DNA of 64,000 nt from Tethya wilhelma (GCA_964030475.1 CAXIPT010000002.1:144138-208137), one strand, 5' to 3'. Positions 32,306 through 44,288 are shown, counted from the first letter of the stretch. Numbers and translations are program-made. Notes: generated from the letters alone by a model not told the origin.

Positions 32306-32539
32306 CTAAACTGCCAGTTCCTTGTGTAGTTTGAAAGGGTGGTAAACCATTTCCTGTTTGGGTTGAATGTTCACAATGTCACTAGCATCTCTCCACTCAT
32401 CATGTTCACTTCCATAGCCATCATAATGTATCTTCACTTTGTCATCACTCTGCTCCAAAACTGTTATGCTGTACAGTTTATCTTGGGGGGTTGTCTTTGA
32501 TCTAGTATAGATCGGGATCGGGTAGGAGCAACTACCCAA
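32306..32539 (-). CDS. Tudor/chromo-barrel-like domain protein fragment
   Basis: After KLYSITVLEQSDDK the frame continues KVKIHYDGYGSEHDEWRD and ASDIVNIQPK, a compact beta-barrel pattern seen in Tudor-knot and chromo-barrel domains, then ends near KLHKELAV. Such domains bind methylated lysine or nucleic acid in nuclear proteins. The N-terminus seen in copy 1 (MATGSYNLRR) is replaced here because of the deletion, so the present start (GSCSYPIP) is unlikely to be original. Whether it is expressed cannot be judged. Confidence 0.5.
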   Translation of the reverse strand: MGSCSYPIPIYTRSKTTPQDKLYSITVLEQSDDKVKIHYDGYGSEHDEWRDASDIVNIQPKQEMVYHPFKLHKELAV

Positions 32540-33085
32540 CTCACATTTGTGCTTGTGAATCTAGCATATTAATACTGACATTGATCCTTATATAGTAACT
32601 AAGTGTATCCTGCCAGGAGACAAACTACAATGTACCTTTGCTGTGCTTGTGCCTTGTTCATGTAATCCTGGTGGTCCGAACTTAGTTTAACTATTTCCTT
32701 AGTCCAGTATAATATAGTGGTTATGAGTACATAGTTTGTAATGGTTAATAGCTTATATTGAATTCGGTACATGTGGAGTACCTTCTTAGCCCCTGTGGCC
32801 ACATAGTTTGGAACTGTTAGGTAAAAACACACCAGTATGTTTATCTTGATGTGTATAGTGAGCTGAGTGTGTTGGTTGGACCTGTCCACCTGGTTTTAGT
32901 ACCATCATGCATTATGTAACAGATTCATGAAACCAAGCATACACAAGCTATCACCAGTGGATCACAGTTACATCCATTGGTTTTCAACTAGTTCCATTCC
33001 TTAAGTAGCTATACTTCTGTAGAGTTGTATGCATACTCAGTTAGTGTTCATAGTGTGTTAGGATCAAACTTCTTTTGTTGAAATA

Positions 33086-33995
33086 TGTGAGGCTCCAAGG
33101 GAAAACCGGATGTTTGAGAAATTATTGTTTTTAGAGTAAAATGTGGAATTAGTTTATTTTGCACTGTTGCGCAAAATATTTTTTACTGCACGGACGTATT
33201 GTGCTACATCTCAGCATGCTTCACGCAAAATTTGAGGGGTGGAGCTGCTTTTGTTGCAGAGATATAGACCGTATTGTTAGCCCTGTTAATTTTTATTTTG
33301 TTGCTAACACGGAGAACTGTTGCTATGCTGTGCAACAGACCGTAGTGAATATTAATGAGCTAGGCAGCTGCCACAAAAATGAATTGTTTATCAATGTTGT
33401 CAGTGCTCTATAAGCTGACTGATCTCAGAATTTTGCTACAGCACACGGGCAGAAAAGTAAGCTAAAGCTTTATACGTTCTTGTCTAATCCAAGCGCTTAC
33501 ATACAGTAGCTTTCTACTCGTAAGTATTGCCTCTCCCTGTACTGCGATGGCGTACAGGTTATTTTGAGGCTTATTTTAGTTCTTGGAACTTACTATACCT
33601 AGAATCTATCTCCCTGCTAGCAAGCGCTTACCTCCTTGAGTCCAGTAGTCGTCTCCTGGGTCTTTTTTTCCTAGCTACTCGCTTCTCACTAAATAATTTT
33701 AGTCCCCACGTGGCTGGCTGTGGTAATTATCAGCATGTACTGTACATGATCTAATTAAGATACGGAGAGTATACAGACCGCCCATAGTTTACATAGCAAC
33801 AGGTTTACAACTGTTTTACCAGGAAGCCACGAGTGGAGGCAGGGCTGCTTGCAAGAGCTATATCTGGAAAACTACAACAGCAATGCGCACCAAATTTTGA
33901 TATGCGCTTCCTAGATAGGCCTAGATACACATGGAATAGCTAACTCGAAATTCGCGGAAATTCCAAAACGTCCGGTTTTCGCTTGGAGCCTCACA
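33086..33995. mobile_element. 910-bp TIR element inserted at TA in block D
   Basis: TIRs TGTGAGGCTCCAAGGGAAAA and the complement ending CTTGGAGCCTCACA extend about 27 bases (to CCGGA(T/C)GTTT) with two mismatches. TA (or ATAT) is duplicated at the edges: the empty site in block D copies 1 and 2 reads GAAATATGTGTACATT. The short open frames inside (33159-33413 and 33527-33754) show no known domain. TGTGA termini and a TA target are shared with element E. Confidence 0.88.
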
Positions 33996-34301
33996 TATGT
34001 GTACATTCTTTTGCTATTCATAGAAAACATCATCAAGATAATGATATGCAAAAATGCATGTTCAAGTACAAGGTAATGCTTGTAGAATTACCACATAGAG
34101 TAATTTAAGCTTGCTGATTGAGATCATTTGGACCAGTGCTCAGTAATGGTTCATGGTGAGAATTAGTACTAAAGTCACCATGCTCAGGACTATTGGAAAA
34201 GGGTGACAAATTCTTGTACTTGCCACCTTTGAGAATTAAAGAAAGGCACAATTAGCAGATTCAGTTCGAATGTCCTTTTTTGAGCCAAATGTCTTGATAT
34301 G

Positions 34302-34717
34302 TAAAGAAGTTAGTCTTTTTCACTGACTATCGACTTAGAAAATTTTCTGTGATTAAAAAATACAAAGGCAAAACAAATCCTTTTTTTTTCAAAAGTGTCC
34401 TTTTTTGTTTCAATAACTTTTCTAAGTCCAGTTACTCAAAAAGACAAAGTTCTTTTTCTCTTCCATGAGAAAACTTTGTTTTTCATTAAAAATTTATTTT
34501 ACATCTAGAGAATGTTTAGTTTTAAAAAAACTAAATTGTCAAAAATGTGTAGGCAATGTAAACTATTTTGTCAAAAGTGTACTTTTTGATCTTAGAAAAT
34601 TTTATAACTCTATAGTCACTCAAAAAGACTAAGTTCTTTTTCTGTATCGTGGAAAACTTTGTTTTTCAATTCTTGATGTTTATTACATCGAGAGAATGTT
34701 CCGAAAAAAGTAAATTT
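34302..34717. repeat. ~200-bp satellite, diverged units
   Basis: GACTATCGACTTAGAAAATT and related strings identify the satellite that dominates the right half of the window. Two or so diverged units are present, partly in reversed orientation. Confidence 0.75.
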
Positions 34718-35118
34718 TTAACACTTAGCGGACGATTGTCACGAATTCGTGACAATAATTTATTCACAATTACTACGCGTAGAGACGATTGTCACATATC
34801 CGTGACAAATGCGAGCACTGGAATAAATACGAAGTGGCTATTCGTCCGGTAACCGTAAAGCTACGGCATACCTATCCGTCCGGCAGTGAGCACTGCGCAT
34901 GCGCAACGTAAGACCTTCGACCTTTGCCAATATGCAAATGCAATAGGATTCACTTTGATAATATTATTATTCAAGACCTGTCAGCTTGCTGGCTGAACGT
35001 TTTCGATGACAGTATGGTATTGCATGATGATGAGCACAATACTAATGTGCTGAGTTATATGAAAACAACAAAAATAAAAAAGGGGGAGAAATAAAACTTC
35101 AGCTTGTATGACAGTTGT
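34718..35118. mobile_element. piggyBac-type terminus (TTAA CACTTAGCGGACG) left of M1
   Basis: TTAA at 34718-34721 precedes CACTTAGCGGACG, the terminus also seen at 39429 and 51394. Next to it is an inverted-repeat motif, ATTGTCACGAATTCGTGACA. The partner terminus was not found before the N at 38018, so it is unclear whether MULE M1 lies inside this element. Confidence 0.55.
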
Positions 35119-38010
35119 CTAGCTTGTCGAGGCACGACATTGACGGCAAAACCACTCTCTAACTTTGGGGCATGATTTAATACAGGCACATTGGAAATGA
35201 CACCACACTAGACAAGAGTCACATTTGATAGAATCTTCAGTTTCATCATGTATTTGCTTGGCACATATCCCACAGTACCACGTAAGATTTTTCCGTAGCA
35301 CATCCACAACATTTGTAAGTGCACACCATGCATCTGTTGAGAAGTATTTTCTAATACTCTGAATGCACACATCATCTTCTATGCAAGCTGAAGGAATTCT
35401 TTCTGGCCTGATTTCCACATCTTCTTCCACAAGGCGTTTGTGTGCCAAAGCAGCCTCTTTTACATGGCGATCAAGGAACCAAGATAGCATAACTAGGGAA
35501 GCAAAGATAGAATGTAAAGAACAAAATCCAAGCAACTGTACACACCAACCTTCTTCCCTATTTTTAGTAGTTTTCTTCAGAAAGGCAACTGGCTTCCGAA
35601 TCTGTTCTCCTTTGAATTTTTTGCACCTTGGCAAACCAATCACAGTCTTTTCAGCTCCTTTGGGTCGTCCTCGTTTCTTAATGACAGGAGGAGGTCTGAG
35701 AACCCCCAAGTCTAAGTTAACAATTCTAATTAGAGCACATGTTTGCATATCAAACTTGTTTCACATACCTACAGTTGTAGACTGATTACTCTCCTGTACA
35801 CTATCCTTTTGAGATCCTTGACTAGGGGCCTGATCATCCTCTACTATAATGGTGAGACATGCACCGAATCACCTTAACTACTGTATGCTTGGAATAGATA
35901 TACCTATATCTTCCTGAAGAGATGACACACTATCAGGGAGTGCTTTATTTGGTGCTGAGGTATTCTGAGATGGGCTAGGATGATGTTCTGCAGTACTGTT
36001 GGGGCAGTCACCTAAATGAAGAGGTCAGTAGATAATAATTACATGACTTCTATATTAACAATTTTGCATTATAATAATAGTATACATGCCTGCGTGGACT
36101 CAAGTGTCAGTTTTGTTACAGAAAAAAGTGAGCAATTTCATGTACCTTCATCAATTACATCAATCAGAACTTCCTTTCCGTTCCTCCAAGCATCCCTTAG
36201 TGTCTTCAACACATATCGTTGTCTAAACTGAGCCATCCCCCCTTCGGATGCCAGGGATCCTATTTCCTGAGACACTTTTATTGCTTTGTGAAACTTCTGG
36301 TGTTGTGACAAAGCAGTTGATCGATCTCCTCGGACCTCAATTGTAGTCACCTGCACAAGTTCATGTAAATGTCAGCACAGAAAAGTTTACAAGCCATTCT
36401 ATGTACACATCATGCTTTTGAACACAAAATGTACTAAAACACACATGGAAGACATATTTTACAATTAATTAGTAGTGTAAACATACCCCACTTGATGAAG
36501 CACACTGAGCACCTTCCCTCTTTGTGGAGTACTTCTTCTGCATATATGTTCTTGTCCATCTTTCATCTAGGTTATTACTACTGAAGAGTGGCATCTTCCA
36601 GTGATCTCGAACAGCGAACATGTGCCTACATGGCAAGTGCATGCTATTCCAAAATGTACACTGGCAACTGTCTACGGTCACATTCAATTGCCCATTTGAG
36701 GAAAAAATTTCACAGTGAACTCCATTGTCTTTCTCAATTTTTACCTTAGAGCGTAGTGCTAATTGCTTGTGAACGTATGTGGTGGCGTAAGGAGTGAGAA
36801 GCTCAGCATACTTCACTTCGGGTGATTCAGGTGGAAATGCTAACATAGACTTTTTCGCCATAGCCATCAATGTGGAGTGGTCTCGCTCATTACGAAGGCA
36901 TGCCAAAACTATGAAGAACTGATCAAAAAAGACTGTGAGACTGGCATACTTTGTGCAAACACTCTTGATTTTTGCGTTAATGCTCTCCAGGCGATTGTTG
37001 GTGCGTTCTCCAACAATGAAATTTGCTCCCTTAAAGCATTCCACCCACTCATGGCGAATTGGATGCCAGTTGGTGTCATAATAAGCAATCACTGATTTCA
37101 GGCCAGACATTTTAAGGTCCTTGTAGTTGTCCTCATACTGCTGTGGGGATGATGAGTATGCGATGGCTGTTAATAGCTCGAGAGCATTATCTCGCTCCCC
37201 TGGGAGCAAGCCAAGCTTTTCACATGATACTTCTCGTTTGAGAGAACGCAGTGTATGGAAAGGACAAATAATGAGTGATGCAGAAGAAAATTCTTTTTTG
37301 AAGACAGTTCGTTCGGTGAAGTCTTTATCGGACACAACAACTCTAGTTTGTGGCCATTTAGGATTGTGTGTTTTGAATACTTGTACCATTTTAGTGATTG
37401 CCTCCTCTGTCTCCAGAGCGGTCAAGAAAGTGGCGACAATTTCACTCTGACCATTACTGTCAACAACCAACATAAGGTACAATGGCATTCTTAGTTCATT
37501 TAGCTTATACGTCGCATCAACCATAAGCACTTCAGGATATGCATCAAAATTATACTTCATCTGCTGGTCTTGAAAGAAGATACCAGTGAAGGTTTTATCG
37601 TCCTCAGTGAATACTTCAACAGTTGAGCCTGCATAAGTTAACATGACAACTTCATTTAATTGGTATGCTAGTCCTAACTATACACTATAACTTTACAGTG
37701 CAATACTTTAAATTAGCAGCATAAGTAACATACATTGTACCTTCCATAGCTTTTAGTTTGGACACAACAGTAGAAATGTCATTCCTATCCTTCTTTGACT
37801 GCAAATCAGTTTGAAGATTGCTGATGTCCTTCAACGTGACCACCTTTTGGGTACAGTCACTAATGTGCTGCTGAAGTAGCTTTTTGTTCACTTTGAGTTT
37901 GAGTAATCCCTGAAAATTTTCCTTCTCTTCCACATCAAGCACAGGGAAAAATATTGCTTTTACAACTGTTGTGAATGGCACATTGTTTGTTGTGTTTTTG
38001 TATGCATTTG
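35119..38010 (-). CDS. MULE M1: MULE-SWIM-AT-hook-PHD transposase-like gene
   Basis: Exons read from the right: ~37905-37740 (KLLQQHISDCTQKVVTLKDI), 37644-36492 (MULE core), 36356-36160, 36010-35900, 35847-35767, 35722-35560 and 35491-35119. The core shows DATYKLNELRMPLYLMLV (first Asp), VVVSDKDFTERTVF (second Asp) and NNRLESINAKIK (Glu), then the SWIM finger CQCTFWNSMHLPCRHMFA (CxCx9CxH). KKRGRPKG is an AT-hook (~35680). The last exon holds a PHD finger, CGICAKQIHD...IKCDSCLVWCHFQC. Known roles: the DDE core excises DNA, SWIM and AT-hook bind DNA, and PHD fingers read histone tails. This is the best preserved copy; the 391-codon core frame is unbroken. N-terminal exons are lost at the N (38018). 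Exon edges are estimates from GT/AG sites. Confidence 0.8.
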
Positions 38011-38018
38011 TTGTGAAN

Positions 38019-38458
38019 ATGTGTTGTACCGTGCTTGTACTTGAGATTGAACCTATTACACATTAGCATTATTCATTTTGTTTAAACAACAACAATAATA
38101 ATAATGTAGCTGGGATATTTAACTAGAATGACAGCCCATGCATATCAGTGGTGTAGCTATAGCTAGAGCAGCTATTAGAGTCAAACTACAAATGTTAAAA
38201 TGTAGCTATATAATTATACAGTGGTACACTTACCACTTCCTGAAGCAGCAGCCATGATAACAACAGCAAGCAATTTGTGGTAAAAACCCCTTGTCTCAAG
38301 TACCTTTCACTGAGTTTGCATAGTAACCGCACAGCAGCTGCAAGCTGCTAAACGCGCGCGCTTTTTTTTAAAGGAAACCGGAAGTTCGTCGGAGTGGACG
38401 CGCTAATGATATTAATTTATTCAGTTGCCAATCCCGGGTGTGTAATATATTATCTATG
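38019..38458 (-). mobile_element. P-like element P2, right end with companion-gene start
   Basis: A 58-bp TIR (38401-38458) ends CCCGGGTGTGTAATATATTA-TCTATG and is repeated at 45103-45160 with one mismatch. The minus-strand exon 38234-38255 encodes MAAASGS and ends at a consensus donor (G|GTAAGT), in the position of the P1 companion-gene start. TTTTAGG follows the end at 38459-38465. The rest of the element lies across the N at 38018. Confidence 0.75.
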
Positions 38459-39250
38459 TTTTAGGGCACTTGCGCGAGGATACACTCATTGGGCTTCTGG
38501 GAGATTACAACAAATGGAAGTGAATGTGTCGCACCCAGCTTACTGTAATGTTCGCTGTCAGATGAAGCAGCAGGGTTTGTACACTGTGTACATGCTTTGG
38601 GGAGAGAAGGAGAACTAGCAACCATTTGCTCAGCTACTTGTGAATGTACTGCAGGGTATGTTCATCATTTTTTTTAAATATAATTATACATCACACACAT
38701 GTACACTCTCACACAATCATTGAATTTAATCAAAATTTTTGTGCTTACATGCATCTGGCCTATTGTCACACATGTTTGTTTACTAGTATTTCCTATGATG
38801 GGTAAATGAAACAAAATACATGATTGTTTTGAACTTTTCATGCACTTTGGTCATTTCTATGCATGATCATTCTATCATTCTATTTAATACCCACCTGCTA
38901 ACCGTACACTCAAGTTTATTAGTACTTACTTGCTTTTGTCTTCTTCTTGAGATTTCTCTTGGCTTACTTCTTCTTTTGTAGTACTTGGAAGAAAATTTTA
39001 GCGAGGCTTCTTTATAGGTAATTACTTGCTTGTTATCTTCTTCTTGAGTAGCTTTTGGCTTTCTTCTTTCTCTGCAGGACTTGGAAAAAATTTTTAAGGG
39101 GCGCTTCATCAGTATTCAAATATTCTACTACAAACTAGTTTCACTACAATGTGCAACATGAATAATTATGACACAGAGAGTATATGGAGTGATTGTAGTA
39201 CACCATAGCAATTAACATATTCATTGACATTTTTTGCATAGTAACTGTAA
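38459..39250 (+). pseudogene. SAP/SWIM fragment S2a (downstream half)
   Basis: It begins at TTTTAGGGCACTTGCGC in exon 3 and matches S1 from 22435, including CSATCECTAG (~38630), the intronic region and the 95-bp tandem pair (38920-39105). The missing upstream half is at 45161-45849 on the other strand; the two halves share TTTTAGG at the P2 insertion point. Confidence 0.75.
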
Positions 39251-39344
39251 AGGTTATATCTAACCTAGCCGAATCAAATTTTGTTTTCCGCATCTACTTA
39301 TGACGTAATTGTAAAAAAAATAATAATCGTGATTTTTACCGGCG

Positions 39345-39424
39345 AATACATCTGGTCTGTTTTCCAAAATTGGGTCACATATTTTGCCTTGAAAACATTT
39401 TCTAGCACAAAAAAAAACATTTTT
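39345..39424. mobile_element. Element E right terminus plus satellite stub
   Basis: CATCTGGTCTGTTTTCCAAA through GGGTCACA is an E terminus. It is followed by TATTTTGCCTTGAAAAC from the satellite, then the piggyBac TTAA at 39425. Confidence 0.65.
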
Positions 39425-39428
39425 TTAA

Positions 39429-40347
39429 CACTTACCGGACGATTTAAATTATTCAACAATTTACGTAATTACGTAACACGCGTGAGCGTCATATGATTGC
39501 CAGATACGGCTTCATTTTGCCTCGTGTGAAGAAAAAAAGCAAGCAATGATCAAAGAGTTTTGCTCGACGTTGCTTGGTACCCAGCGTCTTACTCTGGAAA
39601 CAAGTAAGTTCATAGTATCTTTTAGTCGCTTTAGTTATGTAGCGCTTGTATTCTTACTAATTTTCTAGGCGTTGATATTGTGCAAACAATTTTCACATCG
39701 CGCGCTCTGGTTATAACTTGACCGAACTTTGAAAATACTGGCTATGGAACTTGCAACAACATTAAAAAGATAAGTTTGTTAGCTGTAAATAGTGTATACA
39801 TACAAGTATATAATATTCAAGATGACAGTTTACTGCCTGAATTGGCGATGGCTGTGGTAATCCTCAAAGCATTTAGAGGGACAAAGTGCTGGTTGTTCAA
39901 GGCATGTACCACACACATACTGGGTGAGGTGACGGGTTCCTCCCTCATGCCTTTCACTGCACACCATACAGTCACGTCTCTTTTGTCCTTTCTGCAGGTA
40001 GTGCTGGACTGGATGGAGACGGTCGATGTTCAGCGATGCTCTTGGACCTGAACGCCTCTTTGGTTGTGGTGAACTCCTGATTGGCTTGGACAGTGCCAAG
40101 ATCAACTCCCGTCTGAACCGAACGTGAGTCATTGGTTTCTTGCCCTTTTTTACTGCTTGCATCCTGTAGATAACGTAGCTGTTTATCACAACTACCTCTA
40201 GCGGCCAGAAAAAATCTTCCTCCACTATTTGATAGACTTGTGAAGAAAGCTGTAGTAGCCGGCTAGTTGGTCTAGCTTGTGCATGTTGAGATTGTAGTCT
40301 TGAATCATTTTAGGCTTTAGCTTTTCAATGCCTTTCCTGTGTGTGTG
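39429..40347 (-). mobile_element. piggyBac element, 3' part
   Basis: TTAA (39425-39428) precedes CACTTACCGGACG, and a piggyBac transposase C-terminus reads inward on the minus strand. This links the TTAA CACTTAG(N)GGACG termini in the window to the piggyBac superfamily. The element is cut by an N at 40348. Confidence 0.8.
39830..40225 (-). pseudogene. piggyBac transposase C-terminal domain
   Basis: The frame has VVVINSYVIYRMQAVKKGKK, RFRRELILALSKPI, then a Cys-rich tail with CMVCSERHEGG, TQYVCGTC, CPSKCFEDYHSHRQ. This is the RING/PHD-like cysteine-rich domain at the C-terminus of piggyBac (PGBD) transposases, which recognises the transposon ends. The DDE core is missing because the contig ends at 40348. 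No internal stop is seen in the preserved part. Confidence 0.85.
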
Positions 40348-40360
40348 NTGTTCAGGTATC

Positions 40361-43065
40361 ATGCCAGGTAGGAGGTTTCGCCTTAGTGTTCACCGCAAGA
40401 ATGAGGAGAGAAAGCGATGGAAACCACACCTTACAGTTTCAATTCCACTATCATCCTTGCCAGCTGCAGACTCCCCTGAAAATTTCACTGTGTCTCTGCC
40501 TCTCTCGGCATACACAAAGAGTGACGCTCTAACAGTAAATGATCTTTGCTCCAAGCTAATGACATGTGGTGTACCTCATCCGTGGCATGTAACTGCTCAT
40601 CAACCACTGACTTTGTGTAACATTAGGCTTTAATCCACTTCAGCTCTTGCCAATGTCAGATACACAATTGTCATTAATGAAGGCTTCCGTTGGACCCTCA
40701 GTGTGTTCAACAACAGTGTTCCCCCAGAATCTGATGTTCTTGCTTCTACTCCACTAGTGGTTAGGAACATCGAAACACTGCTGAGATTTCTTGACTCCTG
40801 TAAGCTGTGTCATGGGAACTCTGACCAACATTTAGTAGATGTGTGGCACTACAGAACTCAGACATCAAGCGGAGAAGGTTACTTTTTTTTTGTTTTAACA
40901 TAATTGAATTTGTTTGAGTGACTTTTATTTTATCAATCAATACTAGATGGTGTAGGTGGGTATTTGGACAAAGTGACTCTTACTACACCAACAGTTAGAC
41001 AATCCCAATGCTAGTTGTTGCTACCACCCAAGACACAAGCCTCTCGCTGCTCTAAATGTGTGACATATAGGACCACCCTTAGTGCTCACAGCAGAAGGTT
41101 GAAAGTGTCAGGCTCAGTAGAGAGTTCATCATGGTGTTCAACTTCAAGTCACACAAACTATAGGTAAGATATGTATGTATGTGCATCTACATGTGTCATT
41201 TCAGTCAGGATCCATTTAAAACTACATGTACCTACATATAATAATGTGTATATATATAGGTACCTCTCTAACTCAGACCTCATAAGCCGACTCAAGCATG
41301 TCCACCATGACCACCGACTGATTTCTAAACAGCTAGCCAGACTTAAGAGTCGACTCTCTGAGACTATAGAGAGGGATGGTGTTAACGTAGACCCTGAGAT
41401 ACACAGCTTGCTGCAGGAAACAGTGACTGAGAAAGGCACTGCACTGTTACAGGGACTACCTGACGACTCTTTCAAGTCTTTGTTCTGGAAGCAGCAAGCC
41501 GAAGCAGCTAAGAAGAGCGATTCCCGTGGTATGCGCTGGCATCCTCTGATGATTAGATGGTGCCTCTACCTGAGATACAAGTAATGTTGTCATAAAATTG
41601 TTTGTTTAAGCCATTAACCTACATACTTTCGTGTTTTGTAGATCTAGTGGTGCTTATGACCTTTTGAGAGAATCTGGATGTGTGAAGCTTCCTTCTGAGC
41701 GTACACTGAGGGATTATACTCACCACATACAAGCATCCACTGGTTTCTCTGATGAGGTGGATCGTATGTTGATGGAGGCGGTGAAGGTGAACACTTGCTT
41801 GCAGCGTGACAAGTGTGTGATATTACTTCTTGATGAGATGTACATCAAGCAACACCTTGTCTATGACAAGCATAGTCACAACCTAATCGGCTTTGTCAAT
41901 CTTGGAGACATCACAGAGCATCTGGCGGAGTTTGAGAGATCACTACTGACAGAGGAAGACACCACAAGTCGTCCACTAGCCAAGACAATGTAAGTCTTCA
42001 TGGTGCGAGGTCTCTTCAACAAACTTCAGTTTCCATATGCCCAGTTTGCTTTTGCATCAGTCACAGCAGGACAACTCTTTGAGCCATTCTGGGAGGCTGT
42101 TGAGAGACTTGAGAGATGTGGATTAATGGTGTGTTCAATATTTGCTTTTAATTGTACCGGAATAATATTTTATTGATTATGTTCATATTATAATACTTTT
42201 TCAGGTATTAGGAGCAACCATGGATGGTAGCTCTGTAAATCGTCTGATTAAGCTTTGCTGTGGGAAACCAGAGACAGGATCTGAGCTCTCGTATAAAACT
42301 ACCAACCCATTCTCAACTGATAAGAGAGATTTCTTGTTCTTCTTTGACCCTCCCCATCTACTGAAAACTGCCCGAAACTGTTGGTTTTCTAAGGCTCGAA
42401 TGCTTTGGGTAAGTGTATGCATACTTAATTTAATATGATGTAGTAAATTTTAATATGGATTTTTCTTTCAGTGTAATGTGTGGGGTCACCTGACAAAGCT
42501 CTATTTCCAAAATTGTGGAGTAGGTCTCTCGGCACTACCAAAGCTGAAATTTGAGCACATTTCATTGAATTCATTCTCAAAAATGAGAGTAGACTTGGCT
42601 ACTCAAGTTAGTACAATTCTACAATGATTGTATCATGACCGCTAAAATATAAGTGTATTTACTCGTTCAATGTTTCAGGTCCTTAGTGAGACTGTCTCCA
42701 AGGGTCTGGACACCTTCATCGGAGAAGAGGCATCAGAAACATCAGAATTTGCACTGATGATGGACAAATTTTTTGATGCACTAAATGTCCACAATTACAC
42801 CACGGCAAAACACTCAAGAAAGCCATTTCAGGAGCCCTACACATCTAAACTGGATCCAAGACTAAAAGTAATTTAAATTTTTGTGAAAGTAATCACAAAA
42901 AATTAGCAATAACTTAGCTCTGACTAAACATTTTTATACAGTGGCTTGAAGAAGAATTTTTGGGATATCTTGAGGATTCTGTCAAGAGCAGAGAAGGGTT
43001 TTCTGAATCTGAGAAAAAGAGAATGCTTCTGAGTAAGGAAACACGCGAGGGACTCAGAACCACAG
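40361..43065 (+). pseudogene. P-element-like transposase (P2), disabled
   Basis: The start at 40361 gives a basic N-terminus (MPGRRFRLSVHRKNEERKRW); again no THAP finger. Blocks in order: FRWTLSVFNNSVPPESDVL (~40690), SRCSKCVTYRTTLSAHSRR (~41050), RGMRWHPLMIRWCLYLRYK to the exon end at 41581, SERTLRDYTHH (~41696), VILLLDEMYIKQHLVYDKH with the first acidic residue (~41820), exon 42205-42412 with FFFDPPHLLKTARNCW, exon 42472-42607 with FSKMRVDLATQ, 42679-42869, and 42941-43065 ending at a consensus donor. The final DPLE exon is absent. Damage: TAA near 40632, a frameshift near 41012, TAA near 41990. Confidence 0.83.
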
Positions 43066-43211
43066 GTAAGTGAACTTGCAATGACTTATGAAGCCTGAGA
43101 CAAGCTTTATGAGTATATTGCTTAGGTACATGTTTTTCTTTCTTTTTTTGTTAAAAAAAGGAAAAAAAAAGATCACATAGCTATATAGTATTATGACAAG
43201 TATAATGTATA

Positions 43212-44288
43212 CAAGTAAAAAAAAACATTGAAAATGTAATGAGACATAGGAATGGCCAAATCGTAAAAAAAAAGCAAACAAGACGGAATGGCTGTTTGAG
43301 TGTGTGCAGAATTCTTCCTGTGTGGGCTGCACGTAGTACTCTCTTCCAATGTTGAGTCCCTCATGTTGCCCATAGGAATAATTCTTTACACACTCAAATA
43401 GCCATTCCGTCTTGTTTGCTTTCTTTTTACGATTTGGCCATTCCTATGTCTCATTACATTTTCAATGTTTTTTTTACTTGTTTGTTCTCATTTTTTCATA
43501 ATTCTATGAATTACATTTGAGCTCGAGTTTGTGTGTATATATACAGTAGTTACTTGAACTATATATATCAGCATGAATATTATAGCTTGTATAATCTACT
43601 GGTATGCTATCAGTAAAGTGAAGCATCTCAGCTGGAGAGTATCTAACAAAATTTACTAGCTTTACTTATCTTCTTATAATGACAACATAATAAGTGTAAC
43701 ATTAAAGTAGCCTATTCACCTCGAAGACTGAAAGATTACAGAGAGCTTAGCACAACCAGAAATCTTCAGGTAAAGCAAGCAGGCAGCAAATATTCAGATT
43801 CCAAATAATGCATACTTATATCTGGAAAAGGGTCGTCACTTTGAAATGTTCAAGTAGCTAATGAATTATGCATGAGTGTAGAAATGAATGGCTGCCATAC
43901 CGAGAAGGCGCTTTTCGCCGTGTATCTAGCCACCCAACGAGAGACACAGAAAAGCGATACCAAAAGCACATGAAGACAAAGATACCAAGTTTATTTGTTC
44001 AAGAATCAGCTTTTGAAAGTGAACAGTCTTTGAGAAAAGTTGAGCCATGATAGAAGAAGAAGAAGAAGAAGAAGAAGATGGAGAAATTTGTAGGTTTGGC
44101 ATATTTTAGTTTGGTACTTTAGTGATGGTTTTAGGCCATGTTTTTGGGCTTGTTGGAAAGAGAATGAGCTTAATAGTAGCTTGAGAAGCCTTTTAGTGGC
44201 AAGCGCTCAGTTTTTGCAGAGTTATTCGTGTGAATATTTGTATTACGCTAATGGGCCATCCGTGCCATTCCTATGTACCCAGTACTAC
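43212..44288. mobile_element. Repeat R, complete forward copy inside P2
   Basis: The hairpin is at 43212-43480 (CAAGTAAAAAAAAACATTG to TTTTTTTACTTG), the body at 43500-44040, a (GAA)n run at 44049-44078, and the terminus CCAGTACTAC at 44279-44288. It lies between plus-strand P2 sequence and reversed P2 sequence, so its insertion or an assembly turn-around separates inverted P2 parts. Confidence 0.85.

Larger units (their letters stand above)
32300..34301 (-). repeat. Duplicated block D, copy 3 (inverted, interrupted)
   Basis: 32300-33085 and 33996-34301 match block D in reverse. Relative to copy 1, about 450 bases between the block body and the Tudor-like exon are missing. The copy is split by the 910-bp element at 33086-33995. 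Confidence 0.85.

Noticed and set aside
33159..33754. Two open frames inside the 910-bp element
   Set aside because: Short, no domain, and too small for a transposase; the element looks non-autonomous.
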